A DNA stretch of 64,000 bases from Oscillospiraceae bacterium. GTDB taxonomy: Bacteria; Bacillota; Clostridia; Oscillospirales; Oscillospiraceae. A model generated the notes under the pieces. It was not told the DNA's origin. It saw only the letters and a program-made list of their open reading frames with translations, and ran no database searches. This document shows, piece by piece, positions 7,681-16,002 of the stretch (positions within the stretch are counted from its first letter, which is position 1; each line of letters starts with the position of its first letter). Position numbers and translations under genes: made by a program. The stretch covers positions 45,956-109,955 of the forward strand of contig CADAUZ010000004.1 in assembly GCA_902791215.1 (NCBI GenBank), in the 5' to 3' direction.

Positions 7681-10035
7681 ATGAGAAAAGAGAACGATAT
7701 GCAGCTGAACGAATTGAAGGCCGGACAGAGCGCCCGCGTTGTCAGCATCGGCGGCGAAGGGGCTTTGCGCCAGCATTTTCTTGACATGGGGCTGATCCCC
7801 GGCGTTGAGGTGACGATGGTCAAGCTCGCCCCCATGGGGGATCCGATGGAGCTGCGCCTGCACGGATACGAGCTGACGCTGCGCCTTGCGGACGCGAAGA
7901 AGATCGGCATTGAGAGGATCGAGGCCGTCCCCGAAAAAGAGAGCGCGCAGGAAGGGCGCAGACCGTCCGCGCACCCCGGTCTCGGCGAGGAGGGCAGGTT
8001 CCACCCCAAGGGCTCCGGCGATCCCCTCCCGGAGGGGACCACGCTCACCTTCGCCCTGGTGGGCAACCAGAACAGCGGCAAGACCACGCTCTTCAACCAG
8101 CTCACCGGCTCCAACCAGCATGTGGGCAACTTCCCCGGCGTCACGGTCGACCGCAAGGACGGCGTCATCCGGGGTCACGCCGACACCTCCATCACCGACC
8201 TGCCGGGCATCTATTCCATGTCCCCCTACTCGAGCGAGGAACTGGTGTCCCGCGACTTTGTGATCCAGAGCAAGCCCAGGGCCATCATCAACATCGTCGA
8301 CGCGACCAACATTGAGCGCAATCTCTACCTCACCATGCAGCTTCTGGAGATGAACGTGCCGACGGTGGTGGCCCTCAACATGATGGACGAGCTGACCGGC
8401 AACGGCGGCACCGTGGACGTAAACCGCATGGAGTCCATGCTGGGCGTGCCGGTGGTGCCCATCTCGGCGGCAAAGAACCACGGCGTGGACGAGCTGGTGC
8501 GTCACGCGATCCATGTGGCAAAGTACCAGGAGCGGCCCTTGCGCCAGGACTTTTGCAGCTCCTCCGACCACGGCGGCGCGGTACACCGGGCGCTGCACGC
8601 GGTCAGCCACCTCATCGAGGACCACGCCGAGCGCGCGGGACTGCCGGTACGCTTTGCCGCCTCCAAGCTCATCGAGGGGGACGAGAGCATCCTCCGGCAG
8701 CTGGAGCTTGACCAGAACGAGAAGGAGATGCTGGAGCACATCGTTTTGCAGATGGAAGCTGAGCGCGGCCTTGACCGCAGCGCCGCCATCGCGGACATGC
8801 GCTTTGAGTACATCGGCAAGGTCTGTGACGCCTGCGTCATCAAGCCCCGCGAGAGCCGCGAACACAGGCGCAGCCGGGAGCTGGACCGGGTGCTGACCGG
8901 CAAGTACACCGCCATCCCCTTCTTCATCGGCATTATGGGTCTGGTCTTCTTCCTGACCTTCTTCCTCATCGGGCCCTACTTCCAGGATCTGCTGGCCTCG
9001 GGCATCGAGGCCCTCGCCGGACTTGCCGGGCGGGCCATGGAGGCGGGACACGTGAACCCCGCCATTCAGAGTCTGGTGCTCGACGGCATCTTCGAGGGCG
9101 TCGGCAGCGTGGTGAGCTTCCTGCCGCTCATTGTGATCCTGTTCTTCTTCCTGTCCCTGCTTGAGGACAGCGGCTACATCGCCCGCGTGGCCTTCGTGAT
9201 GGACAAGCTCCTGCGCCGCATCGGCCTTTCGGGGCGGAGCATCGTGCCCATGCTCATCGGCTTCGGCTGTACGGTGCCGGCGGTCATGTCCACCCGCACC
9301 CTGCCCTCCGACCGCGACCGGCACATGACCATCCTGCTGACCCCCTTCATGTCCTGCACGGCGAAGCTGCCGATCTACAGCTTCTTTGTCAGCGCTTTCT
9401 TCCCGCGCAGAAGCTGGCTCATCATCACGGGCCTGTATCTGCTGGGCATCCTGGTCGGCATTCTGGTGGCGAAGCTTTATAAAACGACCCTCTTCAAGGG
9501 CGAGGCCGTCCCCTTCGTGATGGAGCTGCCCAACTACCGCCTGCCGAGCCCGAAAAACGTCATGCTTCTTTTGTGGGAGAAGGCCAAGGACTTTCTGCAG
9601 CGCGCCTTCTCGGTGATCCTCATTGCCACGATCGTGGTGTGGTTCCTCCAGCGCTTCGACTTCCGCTTCAATCTCGTGGCAAACTCCCAGGACAGCATCC
9701 TCGCGGCGGTGGCGGGGCTGCTGGCGCCGCTGTTTAAACCTGTGGGACTCGGCGACTGGCGCATCGTCACCTCGCTCATCAGCGGCTTTATGGCCAAGGA
9801 GAGCGTGGTTTCCGTCATGCGCATTCTCTTTGTCCAGGGCGTGGAGAACGCGCTGGCCCCCGTGGCAGCGGCGTCGCTTTTGGTGTTCAGCCTGCTGTAT
9901 ACCCCGTGCGTGGCCGCCATCGCCTCCATCAAGCGGGAGCTCGGCGGCAAGTGGGCGGTGTATGTGGTACTGTGGCAGTGCGCGGTCGCGTGGTGTGCTG
10001 CTCTCATCGTGCGGCTCGTCGGCACGCTGCTTTGA
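7681..10035 (+). CDS. feoB: Ferrous iron transporter, FeoA-FeoB fusion
   Basis: A 784-residue protein joining a FeoA SH3-like domain (residues 7-80: LNELKAGQSARVVSI...LPGVEV-type core) to a complete FeoB. The GTPase domain shows G1 GNQNSGKTT (about 128-136), G3 DLPGIYS, G4 NMMD and G5 SAAK. The membrane part has the two FeoB gate signatures, including GRSIVPMLIGFGCTVPA and FMAKESVVS. FeoB imports Fe2+ under anoxic conditions. FeoA is normally a separate regulator peptide; fusion occurs in several clostridia. The residues linking the domains (about 83-118) are charged and low in complexity. An AAAGGAG site 12 bases upstream favours the ATG at 7681, though Met7 is possible. A FeoB-associated Cys-rich gene follows. 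Confidence 0.95.
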   Translation: MRKENDMQLNELKAGQSARVVSIGGEGALRQHFLDMGLIPGVEVTMVKLAPMGDPMELRLHGYELTLRLADAKKIGIERIEAVPEKESAQEGRRPSAHPGLGEEGRFHPKGSGDPLPEGTTLTFALVGNQNSGKTTLFNQLTGSNQHVGNFPGVTVDRKDGVIRGHADTSITDLPGIYSMSPYSSEELVSRDFVIQSKPRAIINIVDATNIERNLYLTMQLLEMNVPTVVALNMMDELTGNGGTVDVNRMESMLGVPVVPISAAKNHGVDELVRHAIHVAKYQERPLRQDFCSSSDHGGAVHRALHAVSHLIEDHAERAGLPVRFAASKLIEGDESILRQLELDQNEKEMLEHIVLQMEAERGLDRSAAIADMRFEYIGKVCDACVIKPRESREHRRSRELDRVLTGKYTAIPFFIGIMGLVFFLTFFLIGPYFQDLLASGIEALAGLAGRAMEAGHVNPAIQSLVLDGIFEGVGSVVSFLPLIVILFFFLSLLEDSGYIARVAFVMDKLLRRIGLSGRSIVPMLIGFGCTVPAVMSTRTLPSDRDRHMTILLTPFMSCTAKLPIYSFFVSAFFPRRSWLIITGLYLLGILVGILVAKLYKTTLFKGEAVPFVMELPNYRLPSPKNVMLLLWEKAKDFLQRAFSVILIATIVVWFLQRFDFRFNLVANSQDSILAAVAGLLAPLFKPVGLGDWRIVTSLISGFMAKESVVSVMRILFVQGVENALAPVAAASLLVFSLLYTPCVAAIASIKRELGGKWAVYVVLWQCAVAWCAALIVRLVGTLL

Positions 10036-10044
10036 GGGAATGCC

Positions 10045-10218
10045 ATGAATATCTGGGATATCCTGATCCTGCTTGCGTTGGGGACGCTTATATACTTCGC
10101 CGTCCGCGCCATCCGAAGCGGCAGAGCGGGAAGCTGTCACGAGTGCATGAGCTGCCGTCACGACTGCGCCGCCTGCGCCCACCCGTGCCCGACATATAAG
10201 AAAAATGACCACCCTTGA
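10045..10218 (+). CDS. FeoB-associated Cys-rich membrane peptide
   Basis: A 57-residue gene lying 9 bp after feoB. One N-terminal membrane helix (ILILLALGTLIYFAVRAI) is followed by a Cys/His cluster, CHECMSCRHDC then CAACAHPCP. This is the FeoB-associated Cys-rich membrane protein pattern (PF12669 family), almost always found just after feoB in Firmicutes. It may bind iron or help the transporter, but its role is not proven. A weak GAGGG site precedes the ATG. Confidence 0.88.
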   Translation: MNIWDILILLALGTLIYFAVRAIRSGRAGSCHECMSCRHDCAACAHPCPTYKKNDHP

Positions 10219-10229
10219 GGGCGGTCATG
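10200..10229 (-). terminator. Terminator-like hairpin between convergent feo and cation-efflux genes
   Basis: Stem TGACC(A)CCC/GG(G)CGGTCA around 10206-10229 with a T-rich tail on the minus strand. It overlaps the 3' end of the small Cys-rich gene. Confidence 0.5.
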
Positions 10230-10236
10230 AAAAATG

Positions 10237-10306
10237 ACATGTCATTCTGAGGAGCTTTGCGACGAAGAATCTTTCAGATCCTTCGCTTGCGCTCAGGATG
10301 ACATGT
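10237..10306. repeat. Dispersed palindromic repeat, family A, copy 1
   Basis: A long imperfect palindrome bounded by ACATGTCATTCTGAG and its complement ending in CTCAGGATGACATGT, with AGAATCTTTCAGATCCTTCG in the centre. Related copies are at 34713-34791 and 43456-43538. All three are intergenic. Confidence 0.85.
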
Positions 10307-10326
10307 TTTTTGTCTATGCAGGGCGG

Positions 10327-11211
10327 TCATTTTTCGTCCGGGTTTACGTGGACCATGATGTGCTTGACGCTGGGGAACTCCCGCTCGATGCGGTCGTGCA
10401 CCCGCTCGGCGATGTCATGGGCCTCCACCAGGCGCAGTTCCCCGTCCAGGCGGATTTCCAGATCCACATAGATGCGGCTGCCGAACTCCCGGGTCTGGAG
10501 GCGGTCGATGCCGAGGACCTCCGGCTCCTCCAGCACGCAGTCTGCAAGGCGCCGCTCCGTTTCACTGTCGCAGGCGTGGTCCACCATTTTGGCGGTAGCG
10601 TCATGAAAGATGTCGTAGGCCGCCTTGAGGATGAACAGACAGATGACAAGGCTTGCGATCGGCTCCATGACGGGATAGCCCAGCCGCGCCCCCGCGATGC
10701 CGATGAGCGCGCCGACGGACGAAAGCGCGTCCGAGCGGTGGTGCCAGGCGTTTGCCATGAGGGCCGGGGAGTTGAGGCGCTTTGCGTAAAAGCGGGTATA
10801 CCAGTACATGGCCTCCTTGACCGCAATGGAGACAACGGCGGCGACAAGGGCCAGAAGGCCCGGTGTGGGCTGTGCCTCAGCGCCCGCGCGGATAGTCTCG
10901 ACGGCACGCCAGCCGATCAGAAGGCCCGTCACGGCCAGCACCACGGACAGGACGATCGCCGCCACGCACTCGAAGCGCTCATGCCCGTAGGGGTGTTCCC
11001 TGTCGGCGGCCTTGACGGAGAGCTTGACGCCGATGATGACGATGAAGCTGCTGAGCACATCGGACGCCGAGTGCACCGCGTCGCTGATCATGGCGCCGGA
11101 ATGGGCCAGGATGCCCGCCAGCAGTTTCAGTAAGGACAATATCGTGTTGCCCGCCACGCTCACCAGGGAGACTTTTGTGGCGGTCTTTTCAAAATTGTTC
11201 GTCTGTTCCAT
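10327..11211 (-). CDS. Cation diffusion facilitator family transporter
   Basis: A 294-residue CDF protein with six membrane helices and the paired metal-site motifs HSASD (helix 2) and HHRSD (helix 5), followed by a cytosolic ferredoxin-like C-terminal domain (SVKHIMVHVNPDE). The HxxxD/HxxxD set fits the Zn2+, Fe2+ or Mn2+ efflux branches; proton-driven export is known for the family. I place the start at the ATG at 11209-11211 because a GCAGGAGG site sits 7 bases upstream, inside the longer TTG-started frame. Its neighbourhood beside feoAB (convergent) suggests metal homeostasis, but direct regulation is not visible. Confidence 0.92.
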   Translation of the reverse strand: MEQTNNFEKTATKVSLVSVAGNTILSLLKLLAGILAHSGAMISDAVHSASDVLSSFIVIIGVKLSVKAADREHPYGHERFECVAAIVLSVVLAVTGLLIGWRAVETIRAGAEAQPTPGLLALVAAVVSIAVKEAMYWYTRFYAKRLNSPALMANAWHHRSDALSSVGALIGIAGARLGYPVMEPIASLVICLFILKAAYDIFHDATAKMVDHACDSETERRLADCVLEEPEVLGIDRLQTREFGSRIYVDLEIRLDGELRLVEAHDIAERVHDRIEREFPSVKHIMVHVNPDEK

Positions 11212-11294
11212 GGCAGTTACCTCCTGCAAACACGGATAAAATGCGGAAAGGATGCGGCGCAGAGCGTCACATCCTTAATATTCTATGCGGGGTA

Positions 11295-11978
11295 TTATGC
11301 GATCTTGCCGCTGAATCTCGGGGACCAGTAGTCTTTTCCGTAGACCATCAGCTCGGCAAAGACGCACACCGGCAGGGCGGCCAGCACGTCGAGGGCCGAG
11401 TGCTGCTTGACAAAGCAGACGGCAAGGCACACCATCACCACGAAAACCGAGAGGGCAAACTTCCAGCCGGGGGCAAGGTCCGGATCCTTGAGGCCCACGG
11501 ACAGAATGCCCAGGGAGTAGGCCGCGTGCAGCGAGGGGCAGACGCCGGTGTTGGTGTCGAAGGAGTAGATGAAGGCAACCACATCGGTCAGGAAATTCTG
11601 GCGTGGAAACACCGCGGGCCGCAGGTCCTGGCGGCTGGGCCAGAGGATATAGCAGAGCATGGCCACGGCCTGGGTGATCATGATGAAGGTCTGGAGCTTC
11701 TTGAAGCGCGGCACGTCGTAAAAGAAGGTGTAGGCCAGCGACCCGAAGCAGAGGAAATACCAGCCCACATAGAAGATCACAAACAGCTCGTTGAAGGGGA
11801 TCATGTCGTCCAGAGCGCAGTGGATGGGGTGACAGCGCGAGGCCGGGATCAGGTTCTCCGTGATGAAGTACATGCAGAAATAGGCGATCCAGCCGCCGAG
11901 CAGCTTTACATGGGCAAAGCGCGGTTCGTTGAGCCGCAGGAGGGAAAAGCCGCTGTAATCATACGGCTGTTTTTTCAT
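11295..11978 (-). CDS. PAP2-superfamily membrane phosphatase/transferase
   Basis: A 227-residue protein with about six membrane helices and the C-terminal PAP2 catalytic motifs CPSLHAAYS (about residues 144-152) and KQHSALDV. The first PAP2 motif is degenerate (KxxxxxxRP region is represented by PSRQDLRPAVFP), as in the inositol-phosphorylceramide-synthase-like PAP2 branch. Such enzymes remove or transfer lipid phosphate groups. The start overlaps the 3' end of the upstream acyltransferase gene by 20 bp, so the two are translated together and probably act in the same lipid pathway. Confidence 0.85.
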   Translation of the reverse strand: MKKQPYDYSGFSLLRLNEPRFAHVKLLGGWIAYFCMYFITENLIPASRCHPIHCALDDMIPFNELFVIFYVGWYFLCFGSLAYTFFYDVPRFKKLQTFIMITQAVAMLCYILWPSRQDLRPAVFPRQNFLTDVVAFIYSFDTNTGVCPSLHAAYSLGILSVGLKDPDLAPGWKFALSVFVVMVCLAVCFVKQHSALDVLAALPVCVFAELMVYGKDYWSPRFSGKIA

Positions 11979-12735
11979 CGGTATAGACCTCCAGGGGGAT
12001 GTTTTTCGGGTACTGGGACTTGGGGATGTTCGGGTACGGGACCACGGTGTGCTCGGGCTGGGCGACGGCGATTTCGGTGATGGCGTCCATCAGGGCGCCG
12101 CAGATACGGCGGCGCTCGTCGGCGATGGGGGCGTCGTGCCGAAAGCGGATCGGGTCGCCGTAGAACATGGTCTTGAGCCGCGGCGCGACATACAGGGGCA
12201 CGAAGCTCAGCTCCACACCGGTCTTTTTATAGTAAAAGCGGGCAAGGTCGATGAATTTGTCCTGGAAGTCGTGGACGATGTTGTTGTGCTCGTCGTAGTG
12301 CTCCGGGAAGATGACCATGCTGTTGCCCTGCTTTAACAGTTCGATGGACTGGCGGTAGGTGGTAATGAGGCGGGTGTCGTGGTAGACGGGCACCGTGTGG
12401 GCGTTGTTGAAGATCAGCAGCGCGAGCGGCTTGATGAGATGGCTCAGCATCTTATAAAACCAGCGCACCGCCTTGGGCTTTTGCGACCAGAAGTCCCTGT
12501 AAGCGTAGGCCGAGACCTCGTCGGCGTTCATCATCTCTCCCGCGCACCAGACATAGTGCCTGCCGGGGGTATAGATTTCCCCCGCGATGGGGCCGTACAT
12601 CTGGCTGTGGTTGCCCGCGATGACGCAGGGTTCGGCCGGCAGCTTCTCCGCGCCGACGATTTTGTACTTTGGGGAGAAGAGCTTTACGAGAAAATAGACG
12701 ACCTTATAGGTCCAGGGTGTTTTTTTGTCTTCCAT
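11959..12735 (-). CDS. PlsC-type 1-acylglycerol-3-phosphate acyltransferase
   Basis: A 258-residue protein with the acyltransferase motifs VIAGNHSQMYGP (the NHX4D block, with Gly in place of the usual Asp) and VIFPEHYDEH (the EGTRS-like block, here PEH). The changes from NHX4D and FPEG mean activity is likely but not certain. The start is the ATG at 12733-12735, preceded by GAAGGAAGGA. An in-frame extension further upstream has no ribosome-binding site. It forms an operon with the PAP2 gene. A plausible promoter (TTTTGG, 16 bp, TATAAT on the minus strand, near 12772-12800) lies upstream. Confidence 0.8.
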   Translation of the reverse strand: MEDKKTPWTYKVVYFLVKLFSPKYKIVGAEKLPAEPCVIAGNHSQMYGPIAGEIYTPGRHYVWCAGEMMNADEVSAYAYRDFWSQKPKAVRWFYKMLSHLIKPLALLIFNNAHTVPVYHDTRLITTYRQSIELLKQGNSMVIFPEHYDEHNNIVHDFQDKFIDLARFYYKKTGVELSFVPLYVAPRLKTMFYGDPIRFRHDAPIADERRRICGALMDAITEIAVAQPEHTVVPYPNIPKSQYPKNIPLEVYTDEKTAV

Positions 12736-13274
12736 GCCGCATCCTTCCTTCGAGGCGCTATGATACCACGCAATTATAAACAAAGCATGAATTTCCAAAA
12801 GAATTTCAGGAATTTGCATTATATCACAAGCAATAGGAAAAATGCAAAGGGTTTTGGGGACACTGCACTGCACCATACAAACCCCTTCCACCGCTGAAGC
12901 GGTCCCCCCTCCCCCAAATCGCCGCTTGCGCGGCTGGTGGAGGCAGGGGCAGCAAAACACCGGGAGGCTTGCGCCTCCCGGTGGGATATGCAATTGCGGT
13001 TTCTCCCGGTTCACAAGGGGAGTTCAGAGGGGCTTACCTCCCCCCTTTTGTCCGCTACGCGGACATTTCCCCCGCTGGGGGAATCTTCCCTCTGATTTTT
13101 CGCCTCGCAAGGCGAAAAACAGTTTCAAATCCGTTTTTTCCGGGGGCGCGTACCTCGGAAAAAACTCTTCTCAGCCTGCAAGTGTGCGAGCGTCCCCCGC
13201 AAGCGAGTGCGCGCAGCAGGCTGCATCCCCCTCGTTTTGTTGAAATGCCGTAAGGGCATTTCAATAAAACGAAT
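12736..13274. other. 540-bp gene-free region packed with hairpins
   Basis: No convincing gene on either strand. It holds a degenerate family D half-unit (12884-12955), a 12-bp GC stem CACCGGGAGG/CCTCCCGGTG (12958-12983), a TTTTTCGCC/GGCGAAAAA stem (13096-13120), a larger inverted repeat CAGCCTGC/GCAGGCTG (about 13169-13222), and an extended palindrome TTGAAATGCC/GGGCATTTCAA (13239-13265) next to the glgA stop that can serve as its terminator. Confidence 0.65.
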
Positions 13275-15107
13275 TTACGGCTTGAGCTGGAGGTACGCGT
13301 CGCGGTACTGCTTGGCGGAGTTTTCCCAGGAGACATCCTTGGCCATGTCGCGCTCGACCATCTCATCCCAGCGCTCACGCTCGGTGAAGTACAGGGTCTT
13401 GGCGCGGTTGACGGCATCAAGCAGCAAGCCCGCCTCGTAGCGGTCGAAGGTGAAGCCGTTGCCCTCGTTGGTGAAGGCGTTGTAGGGCTGGACGGTGTCC
13501 TTGAGGCCGCCGGTCTCGCGCACGATGGGGACCGTGCCGTAGCGCATGGCGATCAGCTGGGTCAGGCCGCAGGGCTCGAAGAGGCTCGGCACCAGCAGGG
13601 CGTCGGCGCCCGCGTAGATCTGGTGGGCCAGGCCCTCGTTATAGGAGATGTAGGAGCAGACGGTGCCGCGGTGAGCGTTTTCGTACCAGCGGAAGGCGTC
13701 CTCATAGCGGCCGTCGCCGGTGCCGAGGACCACGATCTGCGTGTTGCCGTCCACCATCTGCTGGAAGATGGCGTTGACCAGGTCCAGACCCTTCTGGTCG
13801 GTCAGGCGGGAGATGAGGCCGATGACCATTTTGCCGTCGTCCTGCTCAAGGCCCAGAGCCTCCTGCAGGGCGCGCTTGTTGGCCTTCTTCTTTTCGATCA
13901 CATCGTTGATGTCGTAGGGCGCGGCCAGGAGCTTGTCGGTGGCGCTGTTCCAGATGTCCACGTCGATACCGTTGACGATGCCGCGCAGCTTGCCGGAGTG
14001 GTGGCGCAGGTGGGCGTCCAGGTTCTCGCCGTAGAAGGGGGTCTGGATCTCCCATGCGTAGGTGTTGGAAACGGTGGTGATCATGTCGGCGTAGGCAAGG
14101 CCGCCCTTGAGCATGTTGGCGTCCTCGTAGCCCTGCTTCATGAAGCCGTAGCCGAACACATAGCCGGGCAGACCCGTCCAGTACTGGAGGGTGGGGATGT
14201 TGTAAATGCCCTGGAAGCGCAGGTTATGAATCGTGATCATGCTCTTGGCGCCGCCGATGGGGGTGTTTGCAAAGAGCGTGCGCAGATACACGGGCACCAG
14301 CGCCGCCTGCCAGTCGTGGCAGTGGATGATGTCGGGAATCCAGTTCATGTAGTTGAGGGCAGCCAGCGCCGCCTTGGCAAAATAGCAGTACTTGGGGATA
14401 TCGCGCACAAGGTCGGTGTAGGGGTTGCCCCAGCTGAAAAAGTCGTTGTTGTCGATGAAGTCATAGACAACGCCGTCCCACACGTATTCCATGATGCCCA
14501 CATAGAAGCTGCGGCCGTCGGAGCACAGGTCCATCATGAACTCGCCCCGGTAGACCATCTTCTCCTGGTACTTCTGCGGGATGCAGGCGTAGCGGGGCAG
14601 GATGACCTTGACGTCACAGTTCTGCTTGGTGAGGGCCTTGGGCAGGGCGTACATCACGTCGCCGAGGCCGCCGGTCTTGATAAAGGGATAGCACTCCGAG
14701 CCGATAAAAGCCACGCTGCGGCGCGGCTGCGGCAAGTCCACAACAGGTTCGTCCACTTTCGTTTCCTCCGTAGTTTTTTCTTCGATCTTCGGCTCCTCTT
14801 CGACGGGAGCCGCTTCCGCGACAGGCGCGGCCTCTGCGGCGGGGGCCTCCTCCATGGCGGGCGCGGCCTCTGCCTTCTTTACGTTCTTCCTGCGGGCGGG
14901 GGCCTTCTTCTCCGTCTTGGCGGATTCGGTCCCCTCCGCCTTCTTCGCGGGCTTCTTCGCCGGTGACTTTTTCGCGGGCGCCTTCTTGGCGGGCGCTTCC
15001 TTTACAGGCTCGGCGGCAGGGGCGGCCTCTGCTTTATTCTCGGCGGCGGTCAGCTCGGCAGCCGCGCTCTTTTCGGGCTTATCGGCAGCAGTCTTTTTAC
15101 CAGGCAT
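13275..15107 (-). CDS. glgA: Glycogen synthase with an Ala/Lys/Pro-rich N-terminal tail
   Basis: A 610-residue protein. Residues from about 130 on are a standard ADP-glucose-type GT5 glycogen synthase: VAFIGSECYPFIKTGGLGDV (the KTGGL nucleotide site), HCHDWQAALVP, and the C-terminal EPCGLTQLIAMRYG...RETGGLKDT block. The first 125 residues are an addition to the family: a low-complexity tail of AKKAPAKK-type repeats followed by acidic Ala/Glu/Pro runs, resembling bacterial histone H1-like tails. The start is the ATG at 15105-15107 with AAAGGAG seven bases upstream. No other glg genes are nearby. Promoter at 15158-15186. Confidence 0.92.
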   Translation of the reverse strand: MPGKKTAADKPEKSAAAELTAAENKAEAAPAAEPVKEAPAKKAPAKKSPAKKPAKKAEGTESAKTEKKAPARRKNVKKAEAAPAMEEAPAAEAAPVAEAAPVEEEPKIEEKTTEETKVDEPVVDLPQPRRSVAFIGSECYPFIKTGGLGDVMYALPKALTKQNCDVKVILPRYACIPQKYQEKMVYRGEFMMDLCSDGRSFYVGIMEYVWDGVVYDFIDNNDFFSWGNPYTDLVRDIPKYCYFAKAALAALNYMNWIPDIIHCHDWQAALVPVYLRTLFANTPIGGAKSMITIHNLRFQGIYNIPTLQYWTGLPGYVFGYGFMKQGYEDANMLKGGLAYADMITTVSNTYAWEIQTPFYGENLDAHLRHHSGKLRGIVNGIDVDIWNSATDKLLAAPYDINDVIEKKKANKRALQEALGLEQDDGKMVIGLISRLTDQKGLDLVNAIFQQMVDGNTQIVVLGTGDGRYEDAFRWYENAHRGTVCSYISYNEGLAHQIYAGADALLVPSLFEPCGLTQLIAMRYGTVPIVRETGGLKDTVQPYNAFTNEGNGFTFDRYEAGLLLDAVNRAKTLYFTERERWDEMVERDMAKDVSWENSAKQYRDAYLQLKP

Positions 15108-15157
15108 TTCTATTCTCCTTTGTTCCGTATTCAACCGCAGGCAATCTTGCCTGAAAC

Positions 15158-15186
15158 ACTGTATTCAAGATACCATAACGGTACAA
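15158..15186 (-). promoter_or_regulatory. Sigma-A promoter of glgA
   Basis: Minus strand TTGTAC (15181-15186), 17-bp spacer, TACAGT (15158-15163). Confidence 0.6.
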
Positions 15187-15284
15187 AGATGTCCAGCGCC
15201 AGATTTAATTTTTTGGATGAAGCGTGAAAAAAGTTCGTGCTCATGCTACGCAAGGCGGCAGGCCCGGACGGGCCTGCCGTGCGT

Positions 15285-15956
15285 TTACTGTTCGTTCCAG
15301 GCTTTGATCTCGGCGCGGAGCCAATCGGCAAACTCGCCGATGCCCTCGCCGGTGCGGGCGCAGACGGGGATGATCTTCATCTTCGGGTTGAGCCGCCAGA
15401 CATACTCCTTGCATTTGTCGATGTCAAAGTCGAAGTAGGGCAGCACGTCGATCTTGTTGATGAGCAGCACATCGCAGATGGAGAACATCAGCGGGTACTT
15501 GAGGGGCTTGTCGTCCCCCTCGGGGACGGAGAGGATCATCGCGTTTTTCACCGAGCCCGTGTCAAACTCAGCGGGACACACGAGGTTTCCGATGTTCTCC
15601 AGAATGGCGAAATCCACGTCGTCCACGCCCAGGCCCTCGAGGCCCTGTCTGGTCATGCCCGCGTCCAGGTGGCACATGCCGCCGGTATGCAGCTGGATGA
15701 CCTTGACGCCGGTCTTCTCGATGGTCGCGGCGTCCACGTCGGAGTCAATGTCGGCCTCCATGACGCCGATGCGGAACTCATCCTTCAGCGCGGCGATGGT
15801 CTTGCCAAGCGTCGTGGTCTTGCCCGAGCCGGGGGAGCTCATGAGATTGAGCAGGAACACCCTGTTCTTCTTCAGCTCCTCGCGCAGCTTGTCCGCCTCG
15901 CGGTCGTTGTTTTCAAATACGCTCTGCTTTATCTCAAGAATCCTGTATCCTTCCAT
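15285..15956 (-). CDS. hypB: Hydrogenase/urease nickel-insertion GTPase HypB
   Basis: A 223-residue SIMIBI GTPase: P-loop LMSSPGSGKTTTL, switch region EADIDSDVDA, the metal-site segment HTGGMCHLDA, LENIGNLVCPAEFD, and the NKID guanine motif. HypB inserts nickel into NiFe hydrogenase together with HypA. The N-terminal His-rich nickel store of some HypBs is absent. Start is the ATG at 15954-15956, after AGAGGTG. Neither HypA nor a hydrogenase lies in the window, so this copy stands alone. The GC stem at 15257-15281 just downstream could act in termination but lacks a T tract. Confidence 0.9.
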   Translation of the reverse strand: MEGYRILEIKQSVFENNDREADKLREELKKNRVFLLNLMSSPGSGKTTTLGKTIAALKDEFRIGVMEADIDSDVDAATIEKTGVKVIQLHTGGMCHLDAGMTRQGLEGLGVDDVDFAILENIGNLVCPAEFDTGSVKNAMILSVPEGDDKPLKYPLMFSICDVLLINKIDVLPYFDFDIDKCKEYVWRLNPKMKIIPVCARTGEGIGEFADWLRAEIKAWNEQ

Positions 15957-16002
15957 TTTGCACCTCTGATTTATAACGAATGTAGTATCAGTATAGCACA
16001 GC

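Noticed and set aside
7669..10212. 847-codon minus-strand frame antisense to feoAB
   Set aside because: His/Arg/Gln-rich shadow of the FeoB reading frame; the plus-strand protein has full GTPase and transporter motifs.
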